A stretch of 64,000 bases of DNA from Paenibacillus senegalensis JC66 (GCF_000285515.1 NZ_HE610957.1:594858-658857); one strand, 5' to 3'. Positions 54,690-64,000 are shown, counted from the stretch's first letter. A program made the numbers and translations. Notes: generated by a model from the letters alone, not told the origin.

Positions 54690-55361
54690 TTATTCTCGTT
54701 TATGAACGTAAAATACATAATCAGGCTCTCCCCGCTCCTGTTCCACGGCAACCTGATGGGCATGTCCGAAAACCTCCCGCAGACGCTCTGCGAAATGCGG
54801 AGACGAAGCGGCGCTCCAGAAAGCCAAAACTCCTCCTTCGTTCAACAGCTTCTTTAATTGCAGCAGGCCTTCCGCGGTGTATAGCTGCCGATTGGGTTCA
54901 AAGACCGTCCAATCCGGACCATTATCAATGTCAAGACAGATCACATCAAAAGTCTCATCCGTCTCATTCAACCATTGTACCAAATCTGCTTCAATAACTC
55001 GTGTCCGTTTATCGTTCAAAGAATAATCCGAGACCCAGGCTAGAATGGAGCTGTTCCAACGAATAATCGTGCTTTCAATTTCCAGAACCGTCACCTGCTC
55101 GACCCGACGATCCTGCAGCGCTTCCTGTAAAGAAAATCCGACGCCCAAGCCTCCAATTAGCACACGCTTTGGTTCACAACAAGCCTCTAAGGGCACTCTG
55201 ACCAGCTGCCGTTCGGAATCGCCATTATAGGTCGCCATCAAAAATGTGCCGTTGCTTATAATTTCGTAATGCTGTCCTCTTTGCCGAAGCTGCAGCTCGC
55301 CTCTTGGTGTATCACAGCGCTCGATGACAGTCATGTCTCCCGACCATTGGTTTACATTCAT
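54690..55361 (-). CDS. Spermidine-synthase-like methyltransferase-fold protein
   Basis: 223 aa. A Rossmann methyltransferase fold with VLIGGLGVGFSLQEAL (nucleotide loop), VLEIES acidic end of strand 2 and DVICLDIDNGPDW. This matches spermidine-synthase-like proteins but lacks a clear polyamine-site Asp/Tyr set, so activity is uncertain. ATG 55361 has GAGG 5 nt before it. Appears monocistronic. Confidence 0.78.
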   Translation of the reverse strand: MNVNQWSGDMTVIERCDTPRGELQLRQRGQHYEIISNGTFLMATYNGDSERQLVRVPLEACCEPKRVLIGGLGVGFSLQEALQDRRVEQVTVLEIESTIIRWNSSILAWVSDYSLNDKRTRVIEADLVQWLNETDETFDVICLDIDNGPDWTVFEPNRQLYTAEGLLQLKKLLNEGGVLAFWSAASSPHFAERLREVFGHAHQVAVEQERGEPDYVFYVHKRE

Positions 55362-55442
55362 AGGCACCTCGTTCTTTCTGCATGAATTCTACTGCAAAGT
55401 TAGGATGAGCTTATGCTCTTTATTATACTTTTTGACGTGGTA

Positions 55443-55492
55443 AAAAAAGCGCAAGCGCCGAGACTGATCCATCCTCGGAACTTGCGCTTTTT
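55443..55492 (-). terminator. Terminator after the cytochrome c gene
   Basis: AAAAAGCGCAAG/CTTGCGCTTTTT with an inner CCGAG/CTCGG helix, followed on the minus strand by seven U. Confidence 0.88.
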
Positions 55493-55588
55493 CACAGATT
55501 CGGGCAGAGTTAGCGAAAGTCCTATTTCCTCTTGCAATTCAGCGGGGGAATGTTCTCTTTGCTCTCTGCTCGTGTAAGTACGCCGTTG

Positions 55589-55963
55589 TTACTGCATTTC
55601 TGCTAGCCAACCGGCCAAATTGGAAATTTCTTCATCGGATAACGAAGAACGGAAAGCCGGCATCATATTGCCTTGACCATTCATAATGACATTATGAATT
55701 TCACGGCGATCCAATTCGGAACCAATGCTATTCAGTGCTGGTCCTACGCCACCCTCTAAATCCACACCGTGACAGCTTAGACAGGAAGCTTTGTAGATGG
55801 ATTCAGCGGCTTCAGGATCAACCGGAGTATCATCGATAGGTGCATTTTCAGCTTCTCGCTCTGCCGCATATTCTTTAGAGTGATTGTTCACTTCGATAAG
55901 CAGTGCAGTAACTCCCAATACAATAGCTAAGGAGCACAGCGCCAGCATCGCCCATTTGTGCAT
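55589..55963 (-). CDS. Membrane-anchored c-type cytochrome (c550-like)
   Basis: 124 aa. One N-terminal membrane helix (MLALCSLAIVLGVTALLI) anchors a single-haem domain: CLSCH (Cys61, Cys64, His65) binds haem and NMMPAF near residue 100 supplies the methionine ligand. GGAGGG precedes ATG 55963; a longer frame is not supported. It carries electrons on the outer face of the membrane, probably to a terminal oxidase. Confidence 0.88.
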   Translation of the reverse strand: MHKWAMLALCSLAIVLGVTALLIEVNNHSKEYAAEREAENAPIDDTPVDPEAAESIYKASCLSCHGVDLEGGVGPALNSIGSELDRREIHNVIMNGQGNMMPAFRSSLSDEEISNLAGWLAEMQ

Positions 55964-56205
55964 GTTTGTCCCTCCCTTACTGTAATCATATCCATAATTA
56001 AGGCTGCTGTACATAGTATTAGAGAGCAGACAGCCGCATGATCGTGAATAACGACCATGAGTTTGCAGTGCAGGAATAGCACTCGTTTGTTACCTGTAAA
56101 GCAAATAAAATTGATTATCAGGCAAAAATCATAGGAAACAGGTCAGAATCACTAATGTTTCACATATGATTTGTTAAACACTATCATTATATCCGGAGGA
56201 AGCCT

Positions 56206-57003
56206 ATGATTTCAATTGCCGGAACACCCGTAGGGCCAAATCAGCTGCAAGGTACTTGGGCAATGGCAGGTTACGCCCGCCAAATTCTGTCGGCTATGAT
56301 TGCAAATAGCAGCAATTATAGTTATCCGAACCTCTCTGCCCTGCAATTTGAAGTAAATTTACGCAATTCGATTATGCAAACTGCTTTGGAGCTCGGCGAA
56401 AGCGGTGCTTCCTTCGCAGATTTCCCGGCCGCGCGCTGCAACGAAGCCTATTGGATGCTGACCAGCCAAGGCGGATTTCTGCTGAGACCTTCCGTGCCCC
56501 CAGCTGCGGCCATTCGTGATATTTACCAGAATGGCTGGCTATATGCATTTGAATGCGCTACGGCAATTATTATCATTTATTACAAAGCGGTACTCAATGT
56601 TCTGCCAGACCCTCTGTTTAACTCCCTGTTCTCTGATCTGTATCTGTACAGCTGGGAGTTCGACAAAGACCTCGGAGTACGTACCGTACGGACCAGCCAA
56701 TTCGTGCCCGGCGACGTTCTTTATTTTGACAATCCCGATGTAAATCCGGCCACGATCGAGTGGCAGGGCGTCAACGTTGTCGATCTCAGCAACGGGCAGT
56801 ATTTCGGCCATGGCATCGGTGTTCGCAATGCTGCTGAAATTATCCGCATCCTTAATGAGAACAGGCGCTGGGGGGCCAGCAGGAGCGCATATTTAATGAG
56901 CCAGGCCACGAATCCGGACTACCACTATCTTTTCAGAGTTTCCGGACAAAACCGCCGGATCATTGGTCAGATTGGAAGCCACCGGGTCCAAGTAATTTCT
57001 TGA
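56206..57003 (+). CDS. tgl: Spore coat protein-glutamine gamma-glutamyltransferase
   Basis: 265 aa, slightly longer than the ~245-aa Bacillus enzyme. It cross-links coat proteins by Gln-Lys isopeptide bonds late in sporulation. The catalytic Cys117 lies in YAFECATAIIIIYY, and FGHGIGV carries the His region; NPATIEWQGVNVVDL and SAYLMSQATNPDYHYLFR are conserved. GGAGG precedes the ATG. Confidence 0.93.
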   Translation: MISIAGTPVGPNQLQGTWAMAGYARQILSAMIANSSNYSYPNLSALQFEVNLRNSIMQTALELGESGASFADFPAARCNEAYWMLTSQGGFLLRPSVPPAAAIRDIYQNGWLYAFECATAIIIIYYKAVLNVLPDPLFNSLFSDLYLYSWEFDKDLGVRTVRTSQFVPGDVLYFDNPDVNPATIEWQGVNVVDLSNGQYFGHGIGVRNAAEIIRILNENRRWGASRSAYLMSQATNPDYHYLFRVSGQNRRIIGQIGSHRVQVIS

Positions 57004-57174
57004 CCGCTGCCGGTCACTAACCGTAATTAGCTGAGATTGCCAGGGACCTATTTTGATTTTACTGCTTAGCGGGTAAATTGTCCCTATCAAGATGTGAAAA
57101 AATCATGAAATTTCTTTAACTATTTTCGCAAAAAGAGCGGCCCCCCCCATCCAGACGGGTAGCCTGCCCGCGAT

Positions 57175-57220
57175 AACAAGATATAGTCAAACAAAAATCG
57201 TGTTTGAGCTATATCTTGTT
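57175..57220. terminator. 19-bp hairpin between convergent genes
   Basis: AACAAGATATAG-TCAAACA pairs with its complement with one bulged G around a 7-nt loop. A run of eight C (57141-57148) and a small GC hairpin lie just before it. A bidirectional terminator or mRNA-end structure. Confidence 0.65.
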
Positions 57221-57258
57221 GGATTTAAAGCCCCGCCCAAATTCAAGCAATTGATAAC

Positions 57259-58371
57259 TTAAGGCAGATCCTGCCCGTATTCCAAGCAAGCGGCAACCGC
57301 ATTGTGAAAGCGGGCTCTCAGTCGGGTGAGGGACTGCCCCCTTCCATAATGAACCCGATTGGTCAACAGCACGACACCTAATTGATGTACGGGATCCATC
57401 CACATGCTGGTACCTGTAAAGCCGGTATGGCCAAAAGCTAAGGAACTGAACAAGTCTCCGGCAACGTCCTGGCTATCCCCGCGCAGCACCCAGCCGAGTC
57501 CTCTGCAGCCGTTCAGCCCGTTTGTTTGCGGCTGGAGCGCCGCTTGGACAGCTAAAGGTGATAGCCACCTCTCTTCTTCATGACGCCCGCCCCGAAGCCA
57601 AGCCAACGCCACCTTAACCAGATCATCTGCTGTGGAGAATAAACCCGCATGGCCGCACGCCCCGCCCAGAGCATAAGCATTCTCATCATGAACTTCCCCA
57701 TGTAAACACCTTCCGAGAGTATTGGAGTATTCCGTAGCGGCTATGCGGCTCTTCCATTCCGCAGGCGGATTAAATGCCGTACTGGACATGCCTAGAGGTT
57801 CAAAGACATACCGTGCCGCAGCATCAGGTAAAGAAAGCCCCAACAGCTCAGCGCAAATGTGACCAAGTACAATGAAGCCCAGGTCGCTATAGATGACTTG
57901 AGTTCCCGCAGGCGCTACCAAAGAAAGAGCGGCTATATATTCCACAGCTTCTTGGGGAGTAACGTTCATATCATGAATGGGAAGATGTCCTGGAAGGCCT
58001 GAAGTATGACTGGCCAAATGACGGACTGTAACCTCACCTTTTCCCGCTGCAGCGAAAGAAGGCATAAATGCCGAAACAGGCTCATTTAAGTCGAGCAGGC
58101 CCTTTTCTATACAAATCAGGAGCAGGGGCAGTGTTACCGCTACCTTAGTCAAGGAAGCGCAATCATAAATTGTGTCGATTGACGTATCGATCCGCGATAC
58201 CCCATCATCAACGGCATAGCCCGTCGCATATACGCCTATAAGCTCTCCTCGATGCAGGACCGCGGCCACGGCTCCCGGAATCAATCGGTCTGCTGCCGCA
58301 GCATCCAGCAAGGAAAAAGCTTTCGATAATCGTTCCTGATTACCTACTATGGACTCATCATGATGGGCCAT
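57259..58371 (-). CDS. Serine hydrolase, class C beta-lactamase/esterase family
   Basis: 370 aa, no signal peptide, so probably cytosolic. Motifs: SLTK (Ser73-Lys76), YSD (about 163) in place of YxN, and a C-terminal GHTGFTG. This is the esterase/DD-peptidase-like branch (EstB type) rather than a secreted resistance beta-lactamase. The ribosome site is weak. Substrate unknown. Confidence 0.85.
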   Translation of the reverse strand: MAHHDESIVGNQERLSKAFSLLDAAAADRLIPGAVAAVLHRGELIGVYATGYAVDDGVSRIDTSIDTIYDCASLTKVAVTLPLLLICIEKGLLDLNEPVSAFMPSFAAAGKGEVTVRHLASHTSGLPGHLPIHDMNVTPQEAVEYIAALSLVAPAGTQVIYSDLGFIVLGHICAELLGLSLPDAAARYVFEPLGMSSTAFNPPAEWKSRIAATEYSNTLGRCLHGEVHDENAYALGGACGHAGLFSTADDLVKVALAWLRGGRHEEERWLSPLAVQAALQPQTNGLNGCRGLGWVLRGDSQDVAGDLFSSLAFGHTGFTGTSMWMDPVHQLGVVLLTNRVHYGRGQSLTRLRARFHNAVAACLEYGQDLP

Positions 58372-58489
58372 AAGCTAACTCACGCTCCCTTGTTGCCTTT
58401 TTAATTATCCTGCCTGTGAATTCCAACCCATTATACCACCTGGAGATTCGGGGCGGAATACAATTGTCGCTGCTTTAAAGTTCAGCCTG

Positions 58490-58987
58490 TCACGATTTAT
58501 CGTCAAAAAACACATGCTCCGCCTGGATCGTTTCTCCCAATGTAATCAAACCAAATGAATACTGCGGCTGTCTTCGCTTATCTGTGGGAGACCCGGGGTT
58601 AAACAGCAGTACTCCGCCATGCTCAACCTTTAAGGGAATATGTGAGTGGCCAAAAATAATCAGGTCGACTCCATCCCCTTGAAAAGCGTCATAAGCGCGC
58701 ATTTCCGTTGTTTTCCCAATACCGTCCCCATGGATCAACCCGATGGTCCACCCATTAAGGGTAAGGATTTTCCGCTGTCCAAACCGGTCTGCAATATCCC
58801 ATCCGTCCGTATTTCCCGCTACTCCTTCGACCGGGGCCAGCAGGCTAAGCTCCTCATAAACCCACATGGATTGCCAGTCTCCGGCATGCAGGATTCTATC
58901 GACATCCTGAAATCCTTCGACTAGCGCTTTGGGCAAAGTTTTTGCGCTTCGCGGCATATGGGTGTCCGAGACAATTCCAAGCTTCAT
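58490..58987 (-). CDS. YfcE/MJ0936-type metallophosphoesterase
   Basis: 165 aa. The di-metal site is complete: DTH (Asp8, His10), GDW (Asp37), GNTD, H in GLIHGDG, and GHSHIP near residue 115. Such enzymes hydrolyse phosphodiesters with Mn or Ni. AAAGGAGG precedes the ATG. Confidence 0.88.
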   Translation of the reverse strand: MKLGIVSDTHMPRSAKTLPKALVEGFQDVDRILHAGDWQSMWVYEELSLLAPVEGVAGNTDGWDIADRFGQRKILTLNGWTIGLIHGDGIGKTTEMRAYDAFQGDGVDLIIFGHSHIPLKVEHGGVLLFNPGSPTDKRRQPQYSFGLITLGETIQAEHVFFDDKS

Positions 58988-59023
58988 TCCTTATTCCTCC
59001 TTTAATCTCACACTGGACTTCCT

Positions 59024-59527
59024 TCACTTTAGAAGCTGGCGATAAATGCTCGCAATCTCTTGAACCGTCATTCTCACTAAACCACTTGTGGATGGTGCTA
59101 CAAACTCCCGAGTTTGTCCGGCTTCTTCCCCGGCCGGCTCCCCCTGCCATCCCCAGGCCGCTGAGGCTGCAGGCTTATACTGCTGATACACCCCTTTACC
59201 GACAAAACAGGCGGTTTGAGGCTGCCATTCGGCAATTAGCCGCTTCAGCCTTTCTCTCCCTGCCCGGTACTCTTCCGGCTTAATTTCCGCCGCCGTTCGT
59301 GTCGGTCTCGCTACGATATTGGTAAAGCCGTAGCCCAGCTCAAGCAAATCCTGATCTTCATCAGCCGTATATAGCCTAGGGGTGAGCCCTGCTTCATACA
59401 GCACCTTGTAAAACCGATTATTAGGGTTAGCATAATGGTGACCAGTTTCAGCGGAGCGCAGGCTTGGATTAAACCCGATAAACAGGATGGACAATCCTGG
59501 CTTTACATGATCAGGAATCTCATTCAT
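59024..59527 (-). CDS. mug: Mismatch-specific DNA glycosylase (MUG/TDG family)
   Basis: 167 aa. It excises uracil or thymine from G:U/G:T mismatches. The signature region ILFIGFNPSLRSAETGHHYANPNNRFY replaces the GINPG motif with GFNPS (quoted as landmarks GFNPS and NPNNRFY), as in other Bacillales members. ATG 59527 has GGGGAGG 9 nt upstream, inside the end of the permease gene, which it overlaps by 8 nt, so the two are coupled. Confidence 0.87.
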   Translation of the reverse strand: MNEIPDHVKPGLSILFIGFNPSLRSAETGHHYANPNNRFYKVLYEAGLTPRLYTADEDQDLLELGYGFTNIVARPTRTAAEIKPEEYRAGRERLKRLIAEWQPQTACFVGKGVYQQYKPAASAAWGWQGEPAGEEAGQTREFVAPSTSGLVRMTVQEIASIYRQLLK

Positions 59528-60884
59528 TTTCATTTTCCTCCCCTTTGGTTTCTTCTAAGCTTGCACGATTACGGAAAATGACATGCTCTAAAATGATCGC
59601 CAAAGCTACGCCAATAATTAACCCATTCCCAGCCAAATAACCTACTACAGGAGGAAATACAGACCAAGCATCACCATTGATGAATAAAACACCGGCACCT
59701 GCCAGCAGACTGAGCCCGACAATGAATACGTCTCTCTGATCCAGCTTAAGCTTCTTGAGGTCTCTCAGCCCGAAGCCCAGCAATTGCCCAAACACAGCAA
59801 ACAGCACCGCATAAGCGACTGGCTGAGGAATGCTGCTTAATAGGAGTCCAAGCTTGGGGAACATACCGAGTACAATAAACGCAGCGGAAGCAAGCAGAAA
59901 CGGCAGCCGGGAAGCAATCCCGGTCAATGAAATCAGACTTGCTGCCGCCGTGAGCGGAACCGCTCCGACCGTTCCGAGCAGCCCGCTCATAAACGTTCCG
60001 ACTCCTGTGATTAACGAGCCTCTCGAATAGGTACTCATATCCGTCTTCTCTTCACTAGCCTCTGCCGTTACCTTAATACTGGCTACCAGATTAGATAGCA
60101 GAATACCGGCTGTAATCAGACAAGTCAGCACAACTCCCGTATTCCATTGGGGAAGGCCATAAGGAAGCCAGGACGGCCACGCTACCCAATCGGTATTGCG
60201 TGAATCAGGGAGATCCACTAGACCCAATGCGGCATAGATTAGCCAGCCCGCCCCTATAGAGATAAGCACGGCCAAATTTTTAATGAGTCCACGACCCTTA
60301 AGCATCAGGCCTACTGTCAATCCAATGAGCAGCCCTGATATACTCATAACAAGTGGAATAACCTGTTCGCTGCCCCGGTACCCGATGCCCAGCACCCCTT
60401 GAACTAAACTAGGCGATAATTGGAAAGCCAGCAGCACCAGAAAAGTTCCCGTAACAGCTGGAGTAAACCAATGCAAGACTTTAGGCAGCAGCCTAAAAAG
60501 AGCGAGCAGAATGAAGACAGCAGAGCAAACGAGAAGGCCCATTTGCAATTCAAGCATTAAGCTTTGTGCAGGAAGTCCCGTTTGCATATGCAACCCAATG
60601 AGGACGACAAAGACGCCCCACCACATTCCTGCCGGTCCCTCAAGGATAGGCAGCCGGTGCCCGAACAATACCTGCAGGGCGCCAATCCCACCACATAGAA
60701 ACAAAGTACGGCTTACAAACAAAGCCAGCTCAGCTTCGGCCAAGCCGAGCGCCTGACCAAGCACGACTGGTACAGTAACGAAATTTGCCAACATAAAAAC
60801 AAACCATTGCAAGGAGGAAAAAAAGAGCACGGTTCCTCTAGGTTTATCATTCAGCTTATAGGACAGTGAAGACGGATTCCCCAT
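59520..60884 (-). CDS. NCS2 family purine/uracil permease
   Basis: 454 aa with about twelve to fourteen membrane helices. The family regions are GPAGMWWGVFVVLIGLH (TM3 area) and PLTAAASLISLTGIASRLPF near TM10. It imports a nucleobase (uracil, xanthine or other) in symport with H+ or Na+. AAGGGAG precedes the ATG. Pairing with a uracil-removing DNA glycosylase suggests, but does not prove, a pyrimidine theme. Confidence 0.88.
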   Translation of the reverse strand: MGNPSSLSYKLNDKPRGTVLFFSSLQWFVFMLANFVTVPVVLGQALGLAEAELALFVSRTLFLCGGIGALQVLFGHRLPILEGPAGMWWGVFVVLIGLHMQTGLPAQSLMLELQMGLLVCSAVFILLALFRLLPKVLHWFTPAVTGTFLVLLAFQLSPSLVQGVLGIGYRGSEQVIPLVMSISGLLIGLTVGLMLKGRGLIKNLAVLISIGAGWLIYAALGLVDLPDSRNTDWVAWPSWLPYGLPQWNTGVVLTCLITAGILLSNLVASIKVTAEASEEKTDMSTYSRGSLITGVGTFMSGLLGTVGAVPLTAAASLISLTGIASRLPFLLASAAFIVLGMFPKLGLLLSSIPQPVAYAVLFAVFGQLLGFGLRDLKKLKLDQRDVFIVGLSLLAGAGVLFINGDAWSVFPPVVGYLAGNGLIIGVALAIILEHVIFRNRASLEETKGEENENE

Positions 60885-60947
60885 ATGAGCCTTGCTCCCT
60901 TATCTCTACAAAATTGTTACCGCTCGTTTTACTTTCAGATGGTTAAA

Positions 60948-60992
60948 TAAACAGCACCTAAAGGAACCGCTCATCCCCTTAAGTGCTGTTTT
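60948..60992 (-). terminator. Terminator of the miaB-ricA operon
   Basis: AAACAGCACCTAAAGG pairs with CCTTAAGTGCTGTTT (one mismatch) and is followed on the minus strand by an A/T-rich tract, 64 nt after ricA. Confidence 0.75.
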
Positions 60993-61055
60993 ACTGATCG
61001 TCGTGCCGCTATTACGACCAACTAACGGTTCTACCGCCAGTTGTTCTTTGAATCC

Positions 61056-61514
61056 TTATTGAATAGAAGGCGTTTCTTCTTCTGGCTGAGATTGATCCAG
61101 CTCTATCTTTTGCGCTACAGTATCCCGGACTATACCCAATGTCAGCTGCAGCAGGTAGTTGAGATCACTTTGTGATTGCTGAAATTCGCTGACGATTGGA
61201 ATACTATCCAGCTCGTCCTGCAGCGCTTCAATCTCCGCTTCAATTTTTTTAACCATTTCTTCGTTTTTGAACGTTTTCTCGAAAGCTACTGCTTCCTTCT
61301 GCTTTTTCTTGATCTGCTTGATTAAGCTTTGTACATGCTCATTATTATTAATCTGCTTTTCAGCTCGCTTGTAGTAGTCTACTTCAGCCGAAGTGGAGAT
61401 CAGTTGAGCCAGTTCCTTCGCTTTTTTCATGATATCCTCTGTGACGATCAAATCCCTTGTATCATATTGCTCCATACCGCAGGCAGAGCGCTTTACTTCT
61501 TTAGCTTTAGCCAT
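61056..61514 (-). CDS. ricA: RicA (YmcA), RNA-processing complex subunit
   Basis: 152 aa, YlbF/YmcA helical family. The body (ELAQLISTSAEVDYYKRAEKQ, then AEIEALQDELDSIPIVSEF) follows B. subtilis RicA. RicA with RicF and RicT forms an iron-sulfur complex that helps RNase Y and affects sporulation and competence. Here a Cys lies in an N-terminal extension (RSACGMEQYD), whereas I recall cysteine ligands near the C-terminus of the Bacillus protein. ATG 61514 has GGGGAGG upstream. It follows miaB by 66 bp as in Bacillus. Confidence 0.88.
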   Translation of the reverse strand: MAKAKEVKRSACGMEQYDTRDLIVTEDIMKKAKELAQLISTSAEVDYYKRAEKQINNNEHVQSLIKQIKKKQKEAVAFEKTFKNEEMVKKIEAEIEALQDELDSIPIVSEFQQSQSDLNYLLQLTLGIVRDTVAQKIELDQSQPEEETPSIQ

Positions 61515-61580
61515 ATGGATCCTCCCCTTTATTGTCAGCGTAGTCAAATAGCGTATACCGTTATCAGAAAGACTTTATAA

Positions 61581-63062
61581 TCATATCGCTTGCTTGTCTG
61601 ATTTCTTTATTAATTCGCCTTTGACCAGCCAGGTTTGAACTTCGTTAACTAGAACCTGGACACGCTTGCCTACCAGCTCGAGCCCGCCCTTAAAATGAAC
61701 CAGCTTATTCGTACGCGTACGAGCCGACAGCATATCCGGGTTATTCTTGCTCTGACCTTCTACAAGCACTTCCACAATTTGATTTTGCAGCTTCTGGTTG
61801 CTTTGAAGACTGAGCTCTGTCAACAGCTCATTTAACCGCTGCAGCCGCTCTTTTTTCACCGTTTCAGGAACGTTATCTTCCATCGCAGCAGCCGGTGTAC
61901 CGTCCCTTGGAGAGTAAATAAAGGTGAAGGCGGAGTCGAACTGGACCTCTCTCACCAGAGACATCGTTTCCTCAAACTGTTCATCCGTTTCTCCCGGGAA
62001 TCCGACGATAATATCTGTTGTCAACACGACATCCGGAATCGCTTTTTTGATTTTGGCAACCAGTTCCAAGAAGCCCTCCCGGGTATATTTGCGGCTCATT
62101 TTCTTCAAAATAGCGCTGCTCCCGGATTGGACGGGCAGATGGATATGTTCCATCAGATTGCCTTTGCGGCTGAGCACTTCAATCAGATGGTCGTCAAAAT
62201 CACGCGGGTGCGAGGTTGTAAAGCGAACCCTGGGAATGTCTATTTTACTAATGTCATTCATCAGATCGCCAAAGCGATAATCAATATCATCAAAATCCTT
62301 GCCATATGCGTTTACGTTTTGTCCCAGCAGCATTATTTCTTGAAACCCCTGCCGGGCCAGGTCTCTCACTTCCGCCAACACATCTTGGGGACGCCGGCTT
62401 CTTTCCTTACCGCGGGTATATGGGACAATACAATAAGTACAGAACTTATCGCAGCCATACATAATGTTAACCCATGCTTTAACCCCTTCCCTCTTTTTGG
62501 GCAGGTTTTCAATAATGTCCCCCTCTTTGGACCATACTTCAACGACCATCTCTTTGCTGAAGTAAGCTTCCTTCAACAGCTGAGGCAGACGGTGGATGTT
62601 ATGGGTACCAAAAATCATGTCCACAAAAGGATGCTTTTGCGTAATCCGGTTAACGACAGCCTCCTCTTGGGACATACAGCCGCAAACCCCGAGAAGCAGT
62701 GACGGTCTTTCGGTTTTTAGCGTTTTCAAGTGGCCCAGCTCACCGAACACTTTATCTTCCGCATTCTCGCGGATGGCACAAGTATTCAGTAAAATCAAAT
62801 CAGCCTGCTGCTTGTCATCCGTTGATTGAAAACCCATCGCTTCAAGCATGCCCTTCATCGTTTCCGTGTCATGCTCGTTCATCTGGCAGCCATAAGTTCG
62901 GATCATGTAATATTTATCTTTACCAAATCCTTGAAGCTCTTCAGGGATCGAGAAATCATAATGAACCTGAATGTCCTCTTTCCCCCGTTTTTTAGCATCC
63001 TTCAAGGAAGGTGGCTGAAAATATATAGAATAGTCCTTATCGGTTTTGGTCGATTGGGTCAT
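61581..63062 (-). CDS. miaB: tRNA-2-methylthio-N6-dimethylallyladenosine synthase
   Basis: 493 aa radical-SAM enzyme adding a methylthio group to i6A37 of tRNAs reading UNN codons. Cluster ligands: Cys59, Cys95, Cys129 for the auxiliary cluster and CDKFCTYC (204, 208, 211) for the SAM cluster. A C-terminal TRAM domain ([18 protein letters not shown]...) completes it. GAGGAAG precedes the ATG. Its 66-bp spacing to ricA matches the Bacillus arrangement. Confidence 0.96.
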   Translation of the reverse strand: MTQSTKTDKDYSIYFQPPSLKDAKKRGKEDIQVHYDFSIPEELQGFGKDKYYMIRTYGCQMNEHDTETMKGMLEAMGFQSTDDKQQADLILLNTCAIRENAEDKVFGELGHLKTLKTERPSLLLGVCGCMSQEEAVVNRITQKHPFVDMIFGTHNIHRLPQLLKEAYFSKEMVVEVWSKEGDIIENLPKKREGVKAWVNIMYGCDKFCTYCIVPYTRGKERSRRPQDVLAEVRDLARQGFQEIMLLGQNVNAYGKDFDDIDYRFGDLMNDISKIDIPRVRFTTSHPRDFDDHLIEVLSRKGNLMEHIHLPVQSGSSAILKKMSRKYTREGFLELVAKIKKAIPDVVLTTDIIVGFPGETDEQFEETMSLVREVQFDSAFTFIYSPRDGTPAAAMEDNVPETVKKERLQRLNELLTELSLQSNQKLQNQIVEVLVEGQSKNNPDMLSARTRTNKLVHFKGGLELVGKRVQVLVNEVQTWLVKGELIKKSDKQAI

Positions 63063-63203
63063 TCCGCTCTTCCTCTCTTAAAAATCTCATACTTGTCATT
63101 ATACCATTGAAGCCAGGAGGATTACAAAGGTCTAAGTCGTGAACTTAGCCCCTGGAATTTTCAGATGCCAATGCTAACCGGCTGCCCCCAACACCAACAG
63201 CAA

Positions 63204-63238
63204 AAAGAGCGACACCGCTAACTTGTGTGTCGCTCTTT
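63204..63238 (-). terminator. Terminator of the oxidoreductase operon
   Basis: AAAGAGCGACAC pairs perfectly with GTGTCGCTCTTT and is followed on the minus strand by TTG. It lies about 30 nt after the gene. Confidence 0.85.
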
Positions 63239-63269
63239 ATGATCTATTTGCGAAGCTCATGTTCCATGA

Positions 63270-64000
63270 TTACTTGAACTCAGCAAGCAGCTTTTGAAAA
63301 TCTTCTTCGGTGATCTTCAAGTCCTGATGTGCTAGCGGCTCCTCTTTGAAACCTGTAACGAGCTGCTCGTAGCTTTTCTTTTGAGTGTCTTGGTAAATCA
63401 GACCAGTCAGCAGACCGTTCGTTTCCATAAGCTTGGACATAGCCAGCATACGGTTCGACGGATCATAACCTTCTATGTCGTCAATATCTACAATGTTTTC
63501 CTTGAACCAATCGTACGTATTGATTTTGTTGAAAGTTACGCAAGGGCTGAACACATTAACGATCGAGAACCCTTTATGCTGAATCGCCTGCTCAATAAGC
63601 GAGGTCAACTGCTTCAAATTACTGGAGAAGGATTGAGCTACAAATGTGGCTCCGGAAGCAAGTGCCAGCTCCAGCGGTGCAAGAGCAGTCTCGATCGCTC
63701 CATGAGGCGCGTTTTTCGTTTTAAATCCTTCCGCACTGCGGGGAGAAGGCTGTCCTTTGGTCAATCCGTAAATCTGGTTATCCATGACGATATAAGTCAT
63801 ATCAATGTTTCTGCGGATAGCATGAACCGTGTGACCCATACCGATCGCAAAACCGTCGCCATCACCACCGGAAGCAATAACAGTCAGATCGCGGTTGGCC
63901 ATTTTCAATCCTTGGGCAAGCGGGAGTGATCTGCCGTGCGTCCCGTGGAAGCCGTAAGCATTGATATAGCCGGATATTCTTCCGGAGCAGCCGATACCGG
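63270..64000 (-). CDS. 2-oxoacid:ferredoxin oxidoreductase beta subunit, 5' end beyond the window
   Basis: At least 243 residues: the frame runs open to the window edge (GIGCSGRISGYINAYGFHGT upstream of the first internal Met). TPP/Mg binding is seen in SGGDGDGFAIGMGHTVHAIRRN and VMDNQIYGLTKGQ. It pairs with an alpha subunit (expected just upstream) to oxidise 2-oxoglutarate or pyruvate with ferredoxin. Location upstream of miaB agrees with other Bacillales. Confidence 0.92.
   Translation of the reverse strand, partial: GIGCSGRISGYINAYGFHGTHGRSLPLAQGLKMANRDLTVIASGGDGDGFAIGMGHTVHAIRRNIDMTYIVMDNQIYGLTKGQPSPRSAEGFKTKNAPHGAIETALAPLELALASGATFVAQSFSSNLKQLTSLIEQAIQHKGFSIVNVFSPCVTFNKINTYDWFKENIVDIDDIEGYDPSNRMLAMSKLMETNGLLTGLIYQDTQKKSYEQLVTGFKEEPLAHQDLKITEEDFQKLLAEFK

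Overview
The window looks like a chromosomal segment of a spore-forming, low-GC Gram-positive bacterium of the Paenibacillus type. The grounds are sporulation and competence markers of Bacillales (RicA/YmcA next to MiaB, KbaA, YisL, spore transglutaminase Tgl, a tiny YjcZ protein), S-layer-homology and lipobox proteins, strong AAGGAGG ribosome sites, frequent TTG/GTG starts and many U-tailed terminators. No rRNA, tRNA, phage, transposase or CRISPR was seen.

Layout. 0-9 kb: two TetR regulators with operator arrays, small membrane proteins, a secreted alkaline phosphatase, an Erm-family rRNA methyltransferase behind a leader peptide and attenuator-like hairpin, and an ECF sigma/anti-sigma pair. 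9-16 kb: a minus-strand sulfur group (structured leader, aldo/keto reductase, flavin monooxygenase, frameshifted permease, a 63-bp tandem repeat, solute-binding lipoprotein, ATPase, sulfurtransferase). 16-32 kb: hydrolase, zinc dehydrogenase, MerR plus ABC exporter, NRAMP-like transporter, fumarase, aromatic-acid exporter, a thuA/oxidoreductase/AraC group and sporulation or cell-surface proteins. 32-37 kb: MBOAT and SGNH acylation pair, KbaA, YisL.

37-55 kb reads as an osmotic-stress region: the glycine betaine transporter opuA with divergent GbsR, RelP alarmone synthetase, an unusual IMP dehydrogenase, an AI-2E family transporter, stress proteins, and ectoine/hydroxyectoine uptake and synthesis in one run, ehuBCDA-ectABCD, with a 4-nt ehuA/ectA overlap. 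Import, synthesis and hydroxylation of compatible solutes are thus physically coupled. 55-64 kb: methyltransferase, cytochrome c, Tgl, a serine hydrolase, phosphodiesterase, DNA glycosylase, NCS2 permease, ricA-miaB and the 3' part of a 2-oxoacid:ferredoxin oxidoreductase.

The most interesting signals are mostly non-coding: the erm leader/attenuator (5.85-5.94 kb), a promoter-leader-terminator unit before the sulfur genes (16.0-16.3 kb), two inverted copies of a ~345-bp array of 22-bp palindromes (8.7 and 46.6 kb), a second repeat family bracketing ectBCD, a 63-bp tandem repeat filling the ssuC-ssuA gap, a five-fold GAAC-N3-GTTC array, and two homopolymer frameshifts (ssuC, ehuB). All functional statements come from reading the sequence; no database or folding program was run.
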